A stretch of 64,000 bases of DNA from Codonopsis lanceolata. Lineage: Eukaryota; Streptophyta; Magnoliopsida; Asterales; Campanulaceae. This document shows, one piece after another, positions 44,667-57,066 of this stretch. The stretch spans positions 39,315,828 to 39,379,827 of the forward strand of contig CM028378.1 of the NCBI GenBank assembly GCA_013146195.2. Direction: 5' to 3'. The notes under the pieces were generated by a model. That model did not search any database. It was not told the origin of the DNA and saw only the letters and a program-made list of their open reading frames with translations. The position numbers and the translations under genes are program-made. Positions within the stretch are counted from its first letter, which is position 1; each line of letters starts with the position of its first letter.

Positions 44667-47600
44667 GTGTTTATGTCGATGCTCATTTGGAATGTTCGTG
44701 GTTTGGGAAATAAGGAGACTGTGGATTATGTGAAAGTCTTGATGGGGCAACATAAACCATCTTTATGTGTTTTTCTGGAACCTAAGATTCCAGGAGATAG
44801 AATTAGCCGAATAGCTAGGAGATTAAAATTTTATAATTGCATGCACTGTTGGCCAGAGAATAAACATATATGGTTATTATGGAATGATCAAGTTTCTATA
44901 GATGTGATTGATGTTTCTAAACAACAAGTAACGTTAAGTTGCAAATGGCTTATGGGGAAGAATTGCTTGTTTCTTTTGTGTACGCTGCTTGTACTAGAGT
45001 TGATAGACATGATTTATGGTTGGATTTGTCAGCTAAGACGAATAACTTAACGGAGCCATGGATTATTGGGGGGGGGGGATTTTAATATTATTGCGAATGT
45101 TGGTAAGAAATTAGGTGGTGTTGGATATGATACTCTTGGAATGGCAAATTTTAATAACTTTATGATATCAGCAGGTCTTAGTGATGCGGGTTTCCAAGGG
45201 AGTACATTCACATGGTGCAACAATCATTCGGATGGTACTAGAATATGGCAACGTCATGATAGGGTGCTTTTTAATGGTTAGTATGCAGCAAAATTTTCGG
45301 GGATCTCAGTGGAGCATTTAGGTAGAGTTATGTCGGATCACTCTCCTTTGCTTGTGGGTTTTCCTTTTGTTCCAAAACCTAAAAGTCAGTTTAGATTCCA
45401 GAGAATGTGGGTGGATCATCCGGGTTTTATTCCTTTTGTTCAACATCAGTGGAATCGCCCGGTTGCGGGGGATGCGATGGAAGTCTTGCACATGAAGTTA
45501 CATTATCTTAGGAAAGAATTAAAGAAATGGAATTGGGAGGGTTTTGGCAACGTTCACCATCTTTTGGCTCAGCAGCAAGACCGGGTTCAATATTTGGAAG
45601 ATATTTGCATTCAACAATGGGGCGATGATAATTTTTTGTCTTTGGCAGAAGCGAAGTCGGTTTTGGCTCAACTTGTTAAATGGGACGCGGAGTTACTTCA
45701 ACAGAAATCGCGGCAATTATGGGTGCAGGATGGTGACCGTAATACTAGCTATTTTCATGCGAGCCTCAAAGAAAGACGTAGGAAGAACACTATCAAACTT
45801 CGAATGAAGATGGTACTTGGTGTACTGATACTGAGGTAATAGGAAAGAAAGCTGTGGATTTCTTTTCAAAATTTATTCACTAGTACTAATCACGTGGTAA
45901 ATGATGAGCTTTTTCGAAGGTGTCCTAGAGTAGTGCTCGATAAAGATAATGAGGATTTAGAAGTTGTGCCATTAGAGGAGGATATATGGGCTGCCATCCA
46001 AAGTTTAGATCCCAATAGTGCTCCGGGTGTTGATGGATTTACATGATGGTTTTTTCGTTCTTGCTGGGAGATTATTAAGGGAGATATGATTGTTGCGATT
46101 CAAGACTTTTTTCATGGGGCAGCTCTTCATAAGGGATTATCTACTACTTCCATTGTTTTAATCCCGAAGGTGAATGACCCTGGAAGTTTTGGTGATTTCA
46201 GACCAATCAGTTTATGTCCATTTGCGGGAAGGTTATTTCAAAAATTGTGGCAACCCGCCTGGCTAATATTTAACCTCGGTTTATTTCCATGGAGTAATCT
46301 GGCTTTATTAAAGGTAGAAGTATCCAAGAAAATGTGGTCTTGGCGCATGAGTTGGTTCACCGAATAGACACGTGGGTTAGGGGGGCCAATGTTATATTCA
46401 AATTGGACATGTCAAAAGCTTACGACAGATTGGAATGGGATTTTCTTTTGCGTGCCTTACAGGGCTATGGATTTAGTGTAGGGGTTCAGGAGTTGATCTA
46501 TAGATTATTGATCAAGATCTGGTATACTATTCGAGTTAATGGCAGCAGTTATGGTTTCTTTAAATCTTCTCGGGGAGTTCGACAAGGGGATCCTTTGTCT
46601 CCTTTGTTGTTCATTATAGCTCAAGATGTGCTTTCATGTAATATCAAGGCTGGAATTGATGCTGGATTGATCAAGCCGTATGTGCATGGTCGTGGAGGTT
46701 TGGTGATATCTCATTTATTTTACGCCGATGACATGTTACTTTTTTGTAATGCTAGCTCTGGGTCTATTCGTGTATTAAGGAAGGTTCTTGGTGAGTATGA
46801 AAAGGCTTCTGGTCAACTAATTAATTTAGAGAAAAGTGGTTTTTTTTGTTTCTAAACACTGCACTAATCGCCGGATTAGACAAATCTCCATTTTGTCGGG
46901 TTGTTCTCACAGACGCTTCCCTATGGTTTATCTGGGTATCCCCCTTTTTAAAGGTCGGATAAAAGCTGTTTATTTTGCGGGGCTAGTGGAAATTTTTTGC
47001 GATGTATAGACGGGTGGAAAGCTCATCTTCTTTCTTTCGGTGGAAAAATCACGTTATTGAGATCGGTTCTTTGCAGCATCCCTATGTACACCATTGTCGT
47101 GCTTTGTGTTCCTAAAACAGTCATTAGACGTATTCAATCTGCCTTGGCAACTTTCTTGTGGAGTAATAATGGGGAGAGTCGTACTCAATGGGTGGCTTGG
47201 GAGGTTGTTTGCAGGCCTCTTCGAGAAGGTGGTTTAGGTCTAAGACCTTTTGGTGAGGTTATGAAATCTCTTCAGGCAAAGTTGGCTTTGGCTGTTCTTC
47301 AGGGTAATAGTCTTTGGGCACAGTTTGCGTTGTCTAAGTATGGAAGTTTAGGGGAGTATAATCAAAGCCGGATGTCTCCAGTTAGCAAAGCCATATATAA
47401 ACACATGGATGAAGTCCACAGAAGCAGCAGGTGGTTGGTAGGTAGCGGGGATATATCCTTTTGGGGATCCAATTAGTGTGGAGTTATTTTGGAAGGGCCT
47501 TTACCTATAGACCTTATTCTTTCTGTGCGTGATGCTCTTCCTCAATTAGAGCAGTTTTCTCATCTAATTCCCAGAGATTGCATGGATTTGATGAAGAGGG

Positions 47601-48756
47601 TGCGTCTTCATGCAAATAGGGAAGACACTATTGTGTATGTTCATTCTACTACAGGTCAGTTTCAAGTCTCGAAGTATTGGCATTCCTTCCGAGCAAAATG
47701 GCCTGAACTGTTTTGGGCTAAAAAAATCTGGCAACGTTGGATCCCTTTGAAGATAAGCGGGTTTATATGGAAACTGTTTCATGGAGCTTTACCGGTTGAT
47801 CTTCGCCTTATTGTGAAACACATTGCGATTATCTCAAAATGTGTTTGTTGTACTCAGGTGCATGCGCAAGAATCCATTGACATCTATTTTTAGCGTCTGA
47901 AATTGCTGGAAGAGTTTGGAAAGGTTTAGCTCGGTGTTTTCATTTAATAGATCGATATGATTCGTTGCATCATCTTTTCTCCATTTGGCTGGATCGAGTA
48001 TCGGTGGACAATCAAATTGGGGCGTGCAGAATTGGAGCTGTAGTTCTTGGTTGCTGGGAGCTGTGGAAAGCAAGATGCCGTGCGGTTTTTGATAATGTTC
48101 CGATGAAAGAAGAGGAGATTATTCGAGGTGTGAGTAATGGCTTAATGGACATGATGAGTTTGTACACTCCGAAGAAGTTATCCAGTTTCATTGGTAGCTT
48201 GGGTCTACAAATGTTAAGGGTTCCGATTAAGGAGGTGGTGGTTAAGCGTGGTCAATGGGTCCATTGGGAACCTCCTATGTTGGATACTTATAAGTTAAAT
48301 ACCGATGGAACTGCCAGAAATGGGTTATGTACTGGGGGTGGAATCATTCGTTCTCACCAGGGCAGCCTTATTTATGCTTTCTCTAACCATTATGGTCGTG
48401 GCACGAATACATTTGCTGAAATTTCAGCTTTGCGAGATGGTCTTCTCTTATGTAGAGATCTAGGTTTGGAGAAAGTTTATGTGGAGACGGATTCTTTAGT
48501 GGCAGCCCGGGGTCTGTTGGGAGCTCAAAATTTTCCTTGGCAGTTTGATAGTGAACTCACTTTTTGTAAGGAGTTTCTTGGGGATTATAATATTCGACAT
48601 GTCTATAGAGAGATTAATGGTGTGGCAGATAGGCTGGCGGCGATGGCTCATTCTACGTTTGTTTATTCCACGTATGAAGACATGCATCATCTTCCGGCTA
48701 GTGTACGCCAAACTTTTAGGCAGGATTGTATGGGTCTTTTTAATTTTCGCAATTGA
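44667..48756 (+). pseudogene. LINE ORF2 (endonuclease, reverse transcriptase, RNase H), broken
   Basis: Opens with LIWNVRGLGNKETVDYVK (APE-type endonuclease). Continues through GGGDFNIIANVGKKLGG near 45066 (frameshift at a G-run) and the linker LFWKxxS-like region. Reverse transcriptase begins near 46150 with STTSIVLIPKVNDP, then FKLDMSKAYDRLEWDF, GVRQGDPLSPLLF and YADD at 46721-46732. A zinc-finger-like region at 47690-47870 follows. RNase H at 48290-48650 shows D (LNTDGTA), E (AEISALRDG), D (ETDS) and D (GVADRLA). At least six stops or frame changes make it non-functional. Plant L1 clades with RNase H are known. Confidence 0.85.
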
Positions 48757-49009
48757 TTTTTTGTAATATTTCTGGTAGAGGTAAGGCTCCAATTTCCTCT
48801 CTTGGTTTGGAGAGGTTGGTTGTCCCCCTCCTTGTATCTCTTTTTTTTATTTTAATAAAATCGTGCAAGGTGCTGCCCCTGTTTTTTCAAAAAAAAAAAT
48901 TAAAAGGGAAAGTTTTGAAATAAGACGTTCATTGAAAAATGGAAGAAAAAAAAGGTATATAATAATTTGAAAACAAATGGAGTATCTAAAAAAAATACCC
49001 CTAGTTTAA

Positions 49010-49316
49010 CACTAACAAATCGGCAGAGTGAGACAGTGAAGAATAGAGATAGCCTACATAGGCTTGACTCTTTCTAGTTTCTATAATTTGAAGAAAAAAC
49101 ACAAAAATAAGATTTCTACTACCGTCCTTTCCATTTTCCCCATTTTTAAAATGGTTTTTATGTTTTTTTTTCTTTATGAGTTATTAATATTTTGATAATA
49201 TAATTGAAAATTTTGAGCTTTTAAGTATGTGAATTAGTAACTTGTCGATAATTGGTGATATTCTAATTGAAATTTGATTATTTGAACATATACTATAATT
49301 CTAAAATAAAGAGATT
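49010..49316. mobile_element. Left part of a hAT deletion derivative
   Basis: Parallels, in reverse, the 5' flank of the hAT transposase at 62100-62960: CGGCAGAGTGAGACAG, GTGAATxAGTAACTTG, GATATTCTAATTGAAA and CATATACTATAATT. It is separated from its right part (55773-56256) by the copia element. The left terminus is not clear, perhaps lost at the LINE junction. Confidence 0.6.
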
Positions 49317-49481
49317 TGTTATAAAGTCAAAGAAGCTACCTAGCTATAGCTAGGTAGCTATGTCCATAGCATTGCAGAAACTCATCCCCCACTGTATTGC
49401 TCTCTTATTTGCGTCCCTCCTTCGGCTATAAATACCGAGGAGTGGAATGCTATTGATACACCGGCTGAAGTTTACAAAAGG

Positions 49482-49542
<61 letters not shown>

Positions 49543-49863
49543 CACTCTTTGTTCTAATTTGTGGTTACTTTATAATACGTTATCAGCACGATTGTTCTAC
49601 TGTTAACAATCTCAATCGGTAAAATTTTCTACCGATATATTCTTTATTTTATGTCTCTGTTTTACTTCAATATATATCGTATATCACCATTATTAAGAAA
49701 AGGTTGGCTGAGCCACCGTCGATAAGATATGGTGAGATGACGAAATAATAATTTATTATTTAACGCATAATATATATGTTCGTTGATGTTTGTGCGGAAA
49801 TAACCCCAAGCTATAAACTGAATATTTATATATATACATATATTTCAATTCTATATATGAATA

Positions 49864-49914
<51 letters not shown>

Positions 49915-50543
49915 TTTATTACTGACTTTCAAACACCCACAGAAAGGCTTGCTGAGTAGCGTGGCGTGAATATATATGTATGCTATATAATAGTTGTATA
50001 AAGTTGACTGACAAATATTCATGTGGAGTTATTTTATTTATTGCTCCTAATAAGTTTTATATTTATTCATAATATAAATGCAATTCTATTAAATCAGAAT
50101 TTTTACATTTTTACCCATATCCTATAACGGCTAGTTGCTGATTTTTATCTATCTCCTCCAATGGTAATAAACGGCTAGTTAACGGTCATAAAACGGTCAT
50201 TTTTTTTCTCCATATATACCGCAATATCTTAATAGATTACTCACATTTTTATTATCTCCTTACAAACTCTCAATATCATATCTTCTTCTACAAAATGTTC
50301 CTTCCAATGTTGATGATTATTATCATACTTGTTATTACGTGCACCACATTGGTTTTTGTTGCTGAATTCCCTCCAAACGATTTTCATATTTTTATTTCCT
50401 ATCTTTGTATCATGTATGTCCTGTTAGCAGTTACAATAGCTTTCAACATATATTTTAACATGTACTGATTATCGTATGAATAAAATTTCCATGTCATCAT
50501 TTTATTAATATATATGTTTCATTTTTATAGTTTTTCTTCACAA

Positions 50544-51602
50544 ATGGCAAACATTGCTAAGCTTGAATTTGAAAAGCTGGACATAACTGGGAAAAACTAT
50601 ATGTCTTGGAAAATAGATGCCGAAACCCACCTGGCCGCCAAATGCCTCGAAAATACTATCCAACAAAGTAATAATGAATGGATAAGTGCTCAACACCGGG
50701 CTCAAGCCATGATTTTCCTACGACACCACGTCCACGAAGACCTAAAGATGGAGTACCTCACGGTTAATGATCCACTCGTCTTTTGGGAGAGTTTGAACGA
50801 AAGATATGACCATTTGAAAACGGTCATTCTCCCAAAAGCACACTATGATTGGATTCATATCCGCCTACAAGATTTTAAAACCATCAATGAATATAGTTCA
50901 ATGATGTATAGAATAACCTCACAGTTGAAATTATGTGGGGAAACCATCACCGAATATGATATGTTGGAGAAGACTTTATCCACATTTCATGCCTCGAATA
51001 TACTCCTGCAGCAGCAATATCGAGAAAAGGGTTTTAAAAGGTACTCTGAATTGATCTCTTGCCTCCTTGTAGCTGAACAGAATAATGAGATTCTAATGAA
51101 AAATCATGAATCTCGACCAACTGGTTCAGCCCCATTCCCTGAAGCGAATGGGACTATGTATGATGAAGGCCAAGAGCGTGGGCGTGGTCGAGGCCAAGGA
51201 AATCATGGACAAGGTCGGGGTCGTGGTCGAAATCAAGGCCGAGAAAGAGGCCATGGACGAAATAACTTTCGTCGCCATCATCATCATCCGTATAATGGAA
51301 ATTCCTCTCGCCACCTGAAGTGGAACAGAGATGATGATAGAAACACCTCTTCGAGCAGGCAAAATGTGCGTCCAAACAATGAAGAAAGTTCATGTTTTAG
51401 GTGTGGCATGACAGGCCACTGGGCACGCACATGCCGAACGGCCAAACATCTAGTTGATCTTTATGAGAGATCACAAAAAGGAAAGAATGTAGAGACAAAT
51501 TTCCTTGAAAATGATCCTGGAGATCTTCATTTTGATTTCGGTGATATGGCCAACGTCGACATGACCAATACCATTAGTGATGATATTGGTCATGAACAAT
51601 AA
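50544..51602 (+). CDS. Copia gag polyprotein, intact 352 residues
   Basis: The ATG at 50544 (MANIAKLEFEKLDITGKNYM) starts a 352-residue ORF. Residues 1-195 are the UBN2/gag capsid-like domain (SWKIDAETHLAAK, then KTINEYSSMMYRI). Residues 210-260 form an RG-rich basic stretch. A CCHC zinc knuckle CFRCGMTGHWARTC lies at residues 284-297. The tail is acidic. It is the only uninterrupted frame of the element; whether it is expressed is unknown. Gag would package the element RNA in virus-like particles in the cytoplasm. Confidence 0.85.
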   Translation: MANIAKLEFEKLDITGKNYMSWKIDAETHLAAKCLENTIQQSNNEWISAQHRAQAMIFLRHHVHEDLKMEYLTVNDPLVFWESLNERYDHLKTVILPKAHYDWIHIRLQDFKTINEYSSMMYRITSQLKLCGETITEYDMLEKTLSTFHASNILLQQQYREKGFKRYSELISCLLVAEQNNEILMKNHESRPTGSAPFPEANGTMYDEGQERGRGRGQGNHGQGRGRGRNQGRERGHGRNNFRRHHHHPYNGNSSRHLKWNRDDDRNTSSSRQNVRPNNEESSCFRCGMTGHWARTCRTAKHLVDLYERSQKGKNVETNFLENDPGDLHFDFGDMANVDMTNTISDDIGHEQ

Positions 51603-51806
51603 ATTAACATAGGAATGAAGCTATGGTCCGAGTTTGAGATAAAAGCTGTGGAAAAAGTAACATGTTGTTATGTAGGAACATTATCTGTTTTTCCTATGTA
51701 TACTAGCATGCTTACAATAAAGTTTATATATGTATTTTGCATTCAATGTGTTATCATATTTATTCATCTTATTTTTCTTTCTCTCATATTGAAATAGATC
51801 ACAAAT

Positions 51807-53249
51807 ATGTTTGAATCCAAAATCCAAGGAGGAGATTTATGTCTTGCAGACAGCGCTACTACGCATACCATACTTAAAAATAAGAAATATTTTTCTTATC
51901 TAAAAATTGACAATGCTAATGTCAACACTATATCTGGTAATGCCAAAATAATTGAAGGATTTGGCAAGACAATTTTCCTAATGCCTGGAGGCACGAAATT
52001 CATGATAAATAATGCATTGTTCTCTCCTAAGTCTCAAAGAAACTTATTAAGTTTCAAAGACATTCGTCTGAATGGATATCATATTGAGACTATGAATAAG
52101 GGGAATGATGAATATCTTTGCATTACCTCAAACACTTCCGGAAGCAAGTGTATATTGGAAAAATTGTCATCTCTATCATCTGGATTGTATAGTACAATCA
52201 TAAGAATATTTGAATCATATTCTACAGTAAACCTGAAGTTTACTGAAACATTTAAAGCTTGGCATGATAGATTGGGGCATCCATGATCAATAATGATGCG
52301 TAGAATTATTGAGAATTCTAGTGGTCATCCATTGAAAAACCAGAAGATTTTTCAATCGAATGAACTACATTGTGATGCTTGTTCTCAAGGAAAGTTGATA
52401 ATTAGACCATCACCAACTAAAGTTGGATATGAATCACCATCGTTTTTGGAACAATTCAGGGTGATATATGTGGACCTATCCATCCACCAAGTGGACCATT
52501 CCAATACTTTATGGTATTAATTGATGTTTCTAGCAAATGGTCGCACGTATGTCTATTATCAACTCACAATACGGCATTTGCCAAGTTTCTTGTACAAATA
52601 ATCAAACTGAGAGCACAATTCCCAGATTATATGATCAAGAAAGTTAGACTTGATAATGCTTGTGAATTTACATCTCAAGCATTCAATGATTATTGTATGG
52701 CAATAGGGACTGATGTTGAACATCCAGTAGCCCATGTTCATACACAAAATGGTTTGGCTGAATCGTTGATCAAACATATTCAACTCATTGCCAGACCATT
52801 AATGATGAGAACAAAGCTCCCTACTTAGTATGGGGTCATGTTTTACATGCGGCCAAGACCGGCCAAGTGTATATCACAAGTACTCCCTAATACAGTTGGC
52901 ATTCGGGCGAGAGCCGAATCTATCCCATCTAAGAGTTTTTGGTTGTGCGGTATATGTACCAATTGCTCCACCACAACGCACAAAGATGGGACCACAAAGG
53001 AGATTGGGAGTATATGTTGGGTATGAATCCCCTTCTATAATAAAATATCTTGAACCAAAAACGAGTGACGTTTTTACGGCACGCTTTGCCGATTGGCATT
53101 TTAATGAAGACAAGTTTCCACCTTTAAGTGAAGAGGGGAAACAAGTGGGAAGAAAGATCAAATGGTGCACATCATCGTTATTACACCTTGACCCTCCCAC
53201 AAAGCAACATGAACTGAAGTTCAAAAGATCATACATTTACAAAATGTAG
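51807..53249 (+). pseudogene. Copia protease and integrase, broken
   Basis: Protease motif reads LADSATTHTI, where family members have D-S-G, so a catalytic-loop glycine is lost. The GAG-pre-integrase motif AWHDRLGHP is followed by an in-frame TGA at 52284-52286. There is a frame change near 52455 before the integrase core (LIDVSSKWSHVCLL). In VRLDNACEFTSQAF the usual LDNAGEF glycine is Cys. More breaks occur near 52828. Not functional. Confidence 0.85.
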
Positions 53250-53436
53250 CAAATCAATTGCCAGATGCATTTATAGATACAAAGAGAGTGACAAAGTCAC
53301 ATGTAGCTACTATAAATGCTCGCCCTCGAATTGAAATACCAAAAGGGTCGCTAAATGATAAAATGACAAATGAATCTAAGACACGCTCAAGCGTGGGCGA
53401 CCCATTGGTTCAAAGGATAAAAATTCGCAAAAGAAA

Positions 53437-55290
53437 GTGATTGAAAATCCCCAATCACATGAAAGTGTTCCAGAAGAAACACACGATCGTGAAATTGTTC
53501 CAGAAGAAACACACGATCATGCAAATCTAGTAAGCCCTGCAGACAATGATAACCATGAGATTTCCATTAATTACATGTGTAATGGAAAAATATGGAACCG
53601 AGATGAAATGGAGAATATTGATGATATATTCTCTTATTCAGTATCCCAAGAAATTAATGACGGGACTGAAGATCCCGAACCAAAATTTGTATCCGAATGT
53701 CAAAAGAGGCATGACAAGATCAAATTGATAGATGCCATGAAGGCTGAATTAAATTCGTTGAAAAAATGAAAAGTATTTGGATCTATCGTTCTCACACCTG
53801 AAGCTGTGAAACCCATTGGATACAAATGGATTTTTGTTCGAAAGCGAAATGAGAAAAATGAGATTGTGAGATACAAGGCTCGCCTTGTTGCACAAGGTTT
53901 TTCCCAAAGGCCTGGGATTGATTATGAAGAAACGTATTCTCCTGTAATGGATGCTATTACGTTCAGATATCTAATCAGCCTATCGGTTTCGAAAAATCTA
54001 GATATGCATCTCATGGATGTTGTAACGGCTTATTTATACGGGTCATTAGATGCCGATATTTATATGAGAATTCCTGATGGAATTAAGGTGTCTGAAGCAC
54101 TGAGCTCAAAGCCCAAAGAATTATGTGCTATTAAACTACAACGATCACTCTATGGATTGAAGCAATCCGGACGCATGTGGTATAATTGCTTAAGTGAGCA
54201 TTTGTTAAAAGACAGATATGTGAATGATCAATTATGTCCGTGTGTCTTTATAAAGAATGCGACAGTTGGATTTGCTATTATCGCTGTCTATGTAGATGAT
54301 CTGAATATCATTGGAACTCCCAAGGAAATCCAAGAAGAAGTTGATTACCTAAAGGGAGAATTTGAAATAAAAGATCTTGGGCAGACCAAATATTGTCTTG
54401 GTTTACAAATAGAACACTTTCATAGTGGAAAATTTGTACACCAATCAAATTACACAAAAAGGGTTTTGAAGTGCTTTTATATAGATAAAGCAAACCCTCT
54501 CACTAGCCCCATGATTAATAGATCACTGAATGTTGAAAAAGATCATTTTCGTCCTTGTGAAGAGAATGAAGAGATACTTGGTCCTGAAGTACCATACTTA
54601 AGTGCTATTGGAGCTCTCATGTACCTTGCTAATTGTACCAGGCCAGATATAGCATTTGTTACAAATCTATTGGCAAGATATAGTTCATCTCCATCACGGA
54701 GACACTGGAATGGTATCAAGCACATATTTTGTTATCTTCAAGGGACGATCGATTTGAGATTATTTTATCCCAAAGGATCAAAGGATGAACTGATTGGTTT
54801 TGCAGATGCATGTTATTTGTCTTATCCTCATAAAGCCAGATCACAGACCGGCTATGTCTTCATGATGGGTGGTACTGCAATTTCTGGCGTTCTCAAAAGC
54901 AAACGCTAGTTGCTACATCGTTAAATCATGCTGAGATGATCGCACTTCATGAAGCCAGTCGAGAGTGTGTATGGCTTCGATCTATGACTCAGCATATTCA
55001 AAATGCCAGTGGACTACCTATCAACAAAGACCCGACAGTATTATTTGAAGACAATGCCGCATGTGTCGCCCAAAGTAAAGAGGGTTACATTAAAAGTGAC
55101 AGGTCCAAACATATCCCCCGAAGCTCTTTTTATACACTCAGGAACTTGAAAAGAAGAAAGAGGTCAGCATCCAATATGTTCGATCAAGTGATAATGCTGC
55201 AGATTTATTTACGAAGGCACTCCCCACTACAACCTTCAGAAAGCATGTTCACAATATTGGGATGCGAAACCTACGAGATTTACAAAGGTG
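53437..55290 (+). pseudogene. Copia reverse transcriptase and RNase H, broken
   Basis: An acidic linker (53437-53769) is followed by a 367-codon open stretch (53806-54909) with KWIFVRKRNEKNEIVRYKAR, DVVTAYLYGSLD and the catalytic YVDD at 54289-54300. It ends GYVFMMGGTAISGVLKSKR. RNase H follows in another frame (54936 on: EASRECVWLRSM, FEDNAACV, with frame breaks after 55120). The usual DVKTAFLYG lysine and phenylalanine are Val and Tyr here. Confidence 0.85.
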
Positions 55291-55703
55291 ATTTCTCTTT
55301 ACCCTTGTCAGTTCAAGGGGGAGCATATATGGTTGTACTCTTTTTTCCTTTATCATGGTTTTTTCCCACTGGGTTTTCCATGAAAAGGTTTTTAACGAGA
55401 CAGTCCATGCACACAATTCAGATTTAAGTTGTGTATGTTTTTCCTTGTGTCCGATTTTTTTCCCTACTGGGTTTTTCGACTTAAAGGTTTTTAACGAGAC
55501 ACACTTAGCCAACTTACAATGCTATGTTCAAGGGGGAGTGTTATAAAGTCAAAGAAGCTACCTAGCTATAGCTAGGTAGCTATGTCCATAGCATTGTAGA
55601 AACCCATCCCCCACTGTATTGCTCTCTTATTTGCGTCCCTCCTTCGGCTATAAATACCGAGGAGTGGAATGCTATTGATACACCGGCTGAAGTTTACAAA
55701 AGG

Positions 55704-55734
<31 letters not shown>

Positions 55735-55772
55735 ATGCACTCTTTGTTCTAATTTGTGATTATTTTATAACA

Positions 55773-56256
55773 AGATTGAGATTAATCGTTAATTTATTTT
55801 AATGGAAAAATTGTACATACACTATAATTATATACTAAAATAGAGAAATTGTACATGAAAAATTGTTTGTATTTTTTAGTGATAATGAAATTTGAATTCT
55901 TTTTGTTAGTTATTCGTAAGCTTTGATCTCAATTATTGTAAGTAGACAAAATGTCATCACGAAAGTATCTCAAGAATGCTTGAATGGGCTATCTATGATA
56001 TCGAGAAGAATAGGGTTGAAAAAATTGATTATTATACTTTGATTACTGATTTTATTCTAAATGTGCTATAATAACGACATTTAAGTAGTACTTTGTAAAT
56101 ATTTCGTGTTTTATATTCGTGACTCTGTGATGAAGTATTTTTTATTATCTTCTATGTTTGTTTCTTTAATTTTTCATAAAGAAAAAATTATGTTATAAAA
56201 AAGGCCCCGTTCCACATAATTGGCCTTAGGCCCCCAATTTCACGGGGCCGGCCTTG
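55773..56256. mobile_element. Right part of the hAT deletion derivative
   Basis: Starts right after the copia element and contains TGTAAGTAGACAAAATGTCATCACGAAAGTATC, whose ATG is the transposase start seen at 62032. It then jumps directly to AATGGGCTATCTATGATATCGAGAA, the last 60-odd codons of the transposase (compare 59590-59630). It ends AATTTCACGGGGCCGGCCTTG. The transposase body is deleted, which makes it a non-autonomous derivative of the family at 59332. Confidence 0.8.
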
Positions 56257-56369
56257 TAAGGTATTTTTGTGTTCTTAAATAGGTTTAAGAAAGCAAATCA
56301 AGTTATATAATTTAGCTCAAATATCCTACCCATCAATCGAACTATCCAAACTAGATTTTTATCACGTCA
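56257..56369 (+). mobile_element. Gypsy LTR tail, diverged relative of 35327-35438
   Basis: GTTTAAGAAAGCAAATCAAG, AGCTCAAATATCCTACCCAT and CAAACTAGATTTTTATCACGTCA run parallel to the end of the gypsy 5' LTR, with roughly 70-75 percent agreement by eye. Only the last 110 bases are present. The hAT derivative abuts it, so it may be what that element inserted into. Confidence 0.6.
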
Positions 56370-57066
56370 CCGTTGATTTTTTTTTTAAAATAAGAGTATT
56401 TAGGAGGGGAGGAAGTATAGAAGAAAGTAGAAAGAAGAAAACTTGGAAAAAAAGTTGTGCAAGTCTGTGGGCAGCTTGTTTTGGCAGAATGCCACTGAAA
56501 ACGACAAGATGAGATGAGAGCAAATACTCCATTATTAGTTGTGCACACCTAAAAGTCCAAGGTTATCTCCAACAACTAAAAGTAGTACTCCAATTTATAC
56601 ATAGTTAAATTATGTGAAGATAAGATCAATAGGCCCATCTTCTGTCGGCTTTCACAGCAACTTTCGTATATGTACTACTGAGTACTGATGCTAGAGCATC
56701 AAACAAGTGTCAAATTTTTTACACCAAATGATATAATATCTTATTTATTATTTTTTATTTAACATCTTATAAAATTACTTGTGAATGAAAAAAATAACAG
56801 TAGTGAGATAATATATAGGATATCAACTCATTACGTGCACAAAATTTACTACTCATCTGGGTAACCCTAACATTACCTACCGATATTATCTTCATAAAAA
56901 AGATCTAGCTAGCCTAGCTGTCTCCAATATATATATATATATAGAAAGAGAGAGAGAGAGAGAAAGAGAGAGACAAATACACACACGCACAAAGGTTAAC
57001 ACTGATATATAGAGTATAGTGATCAGTCTAACTCAGACTTGTGTGATCAGTAATTTTGTTTAGCAT
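56370..57066. promoter_or_regulatory. Promoter and leader of the gene at 57067
   Basis: About 700 bases of AT-rich DNA. (TA)n with a TATA-like core lies at 56927-56942, directly followed by a GA-rich leader tract (56943-56972) and CACACACGCAC. This fits a TATA/GA-leader plant promoter about 100 bases before the ATG. Confidence 0.45.

Larger units (their letters stand above)
44490..48899 (+). mobile_element. L1-type LINE with RNase H, degenerate
   Basis: Endonuclease, reverse transcriptase and C-terminal RNase H domains lie in order. It ends with ATTTTAATAAAATCGTGCAA...TTTTTTC and an A-tail at about 48888-48899. The 5' side keeps only the end of ORF1. The target duplication was not resolved; the left edge is approximate. 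Confidence 0.85.
49317..55772 (+). mobile_element. Complete copia retrotransposon, TSD AGATT, coding frames broken
   Basis: 5' LTR 49317-49577 and 3' LTR 55539-55772 both start TGTTATAAAGTCAAAGAAGC and end TTTATAAyA. They differ mainly in the (CT)n length (49486-49538 against 55708-55732). The duplication AGATT is at 49312-49316 and 55773-55777. TTATCAGCACG at 49580 follows the LTR and CAAGGGGGAG precedes the 3' LTR. gag, protease, integrase, reverse transcriptase and RNase H are in copia order, with several stops. 6456 bases. Confidence 0.95.
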
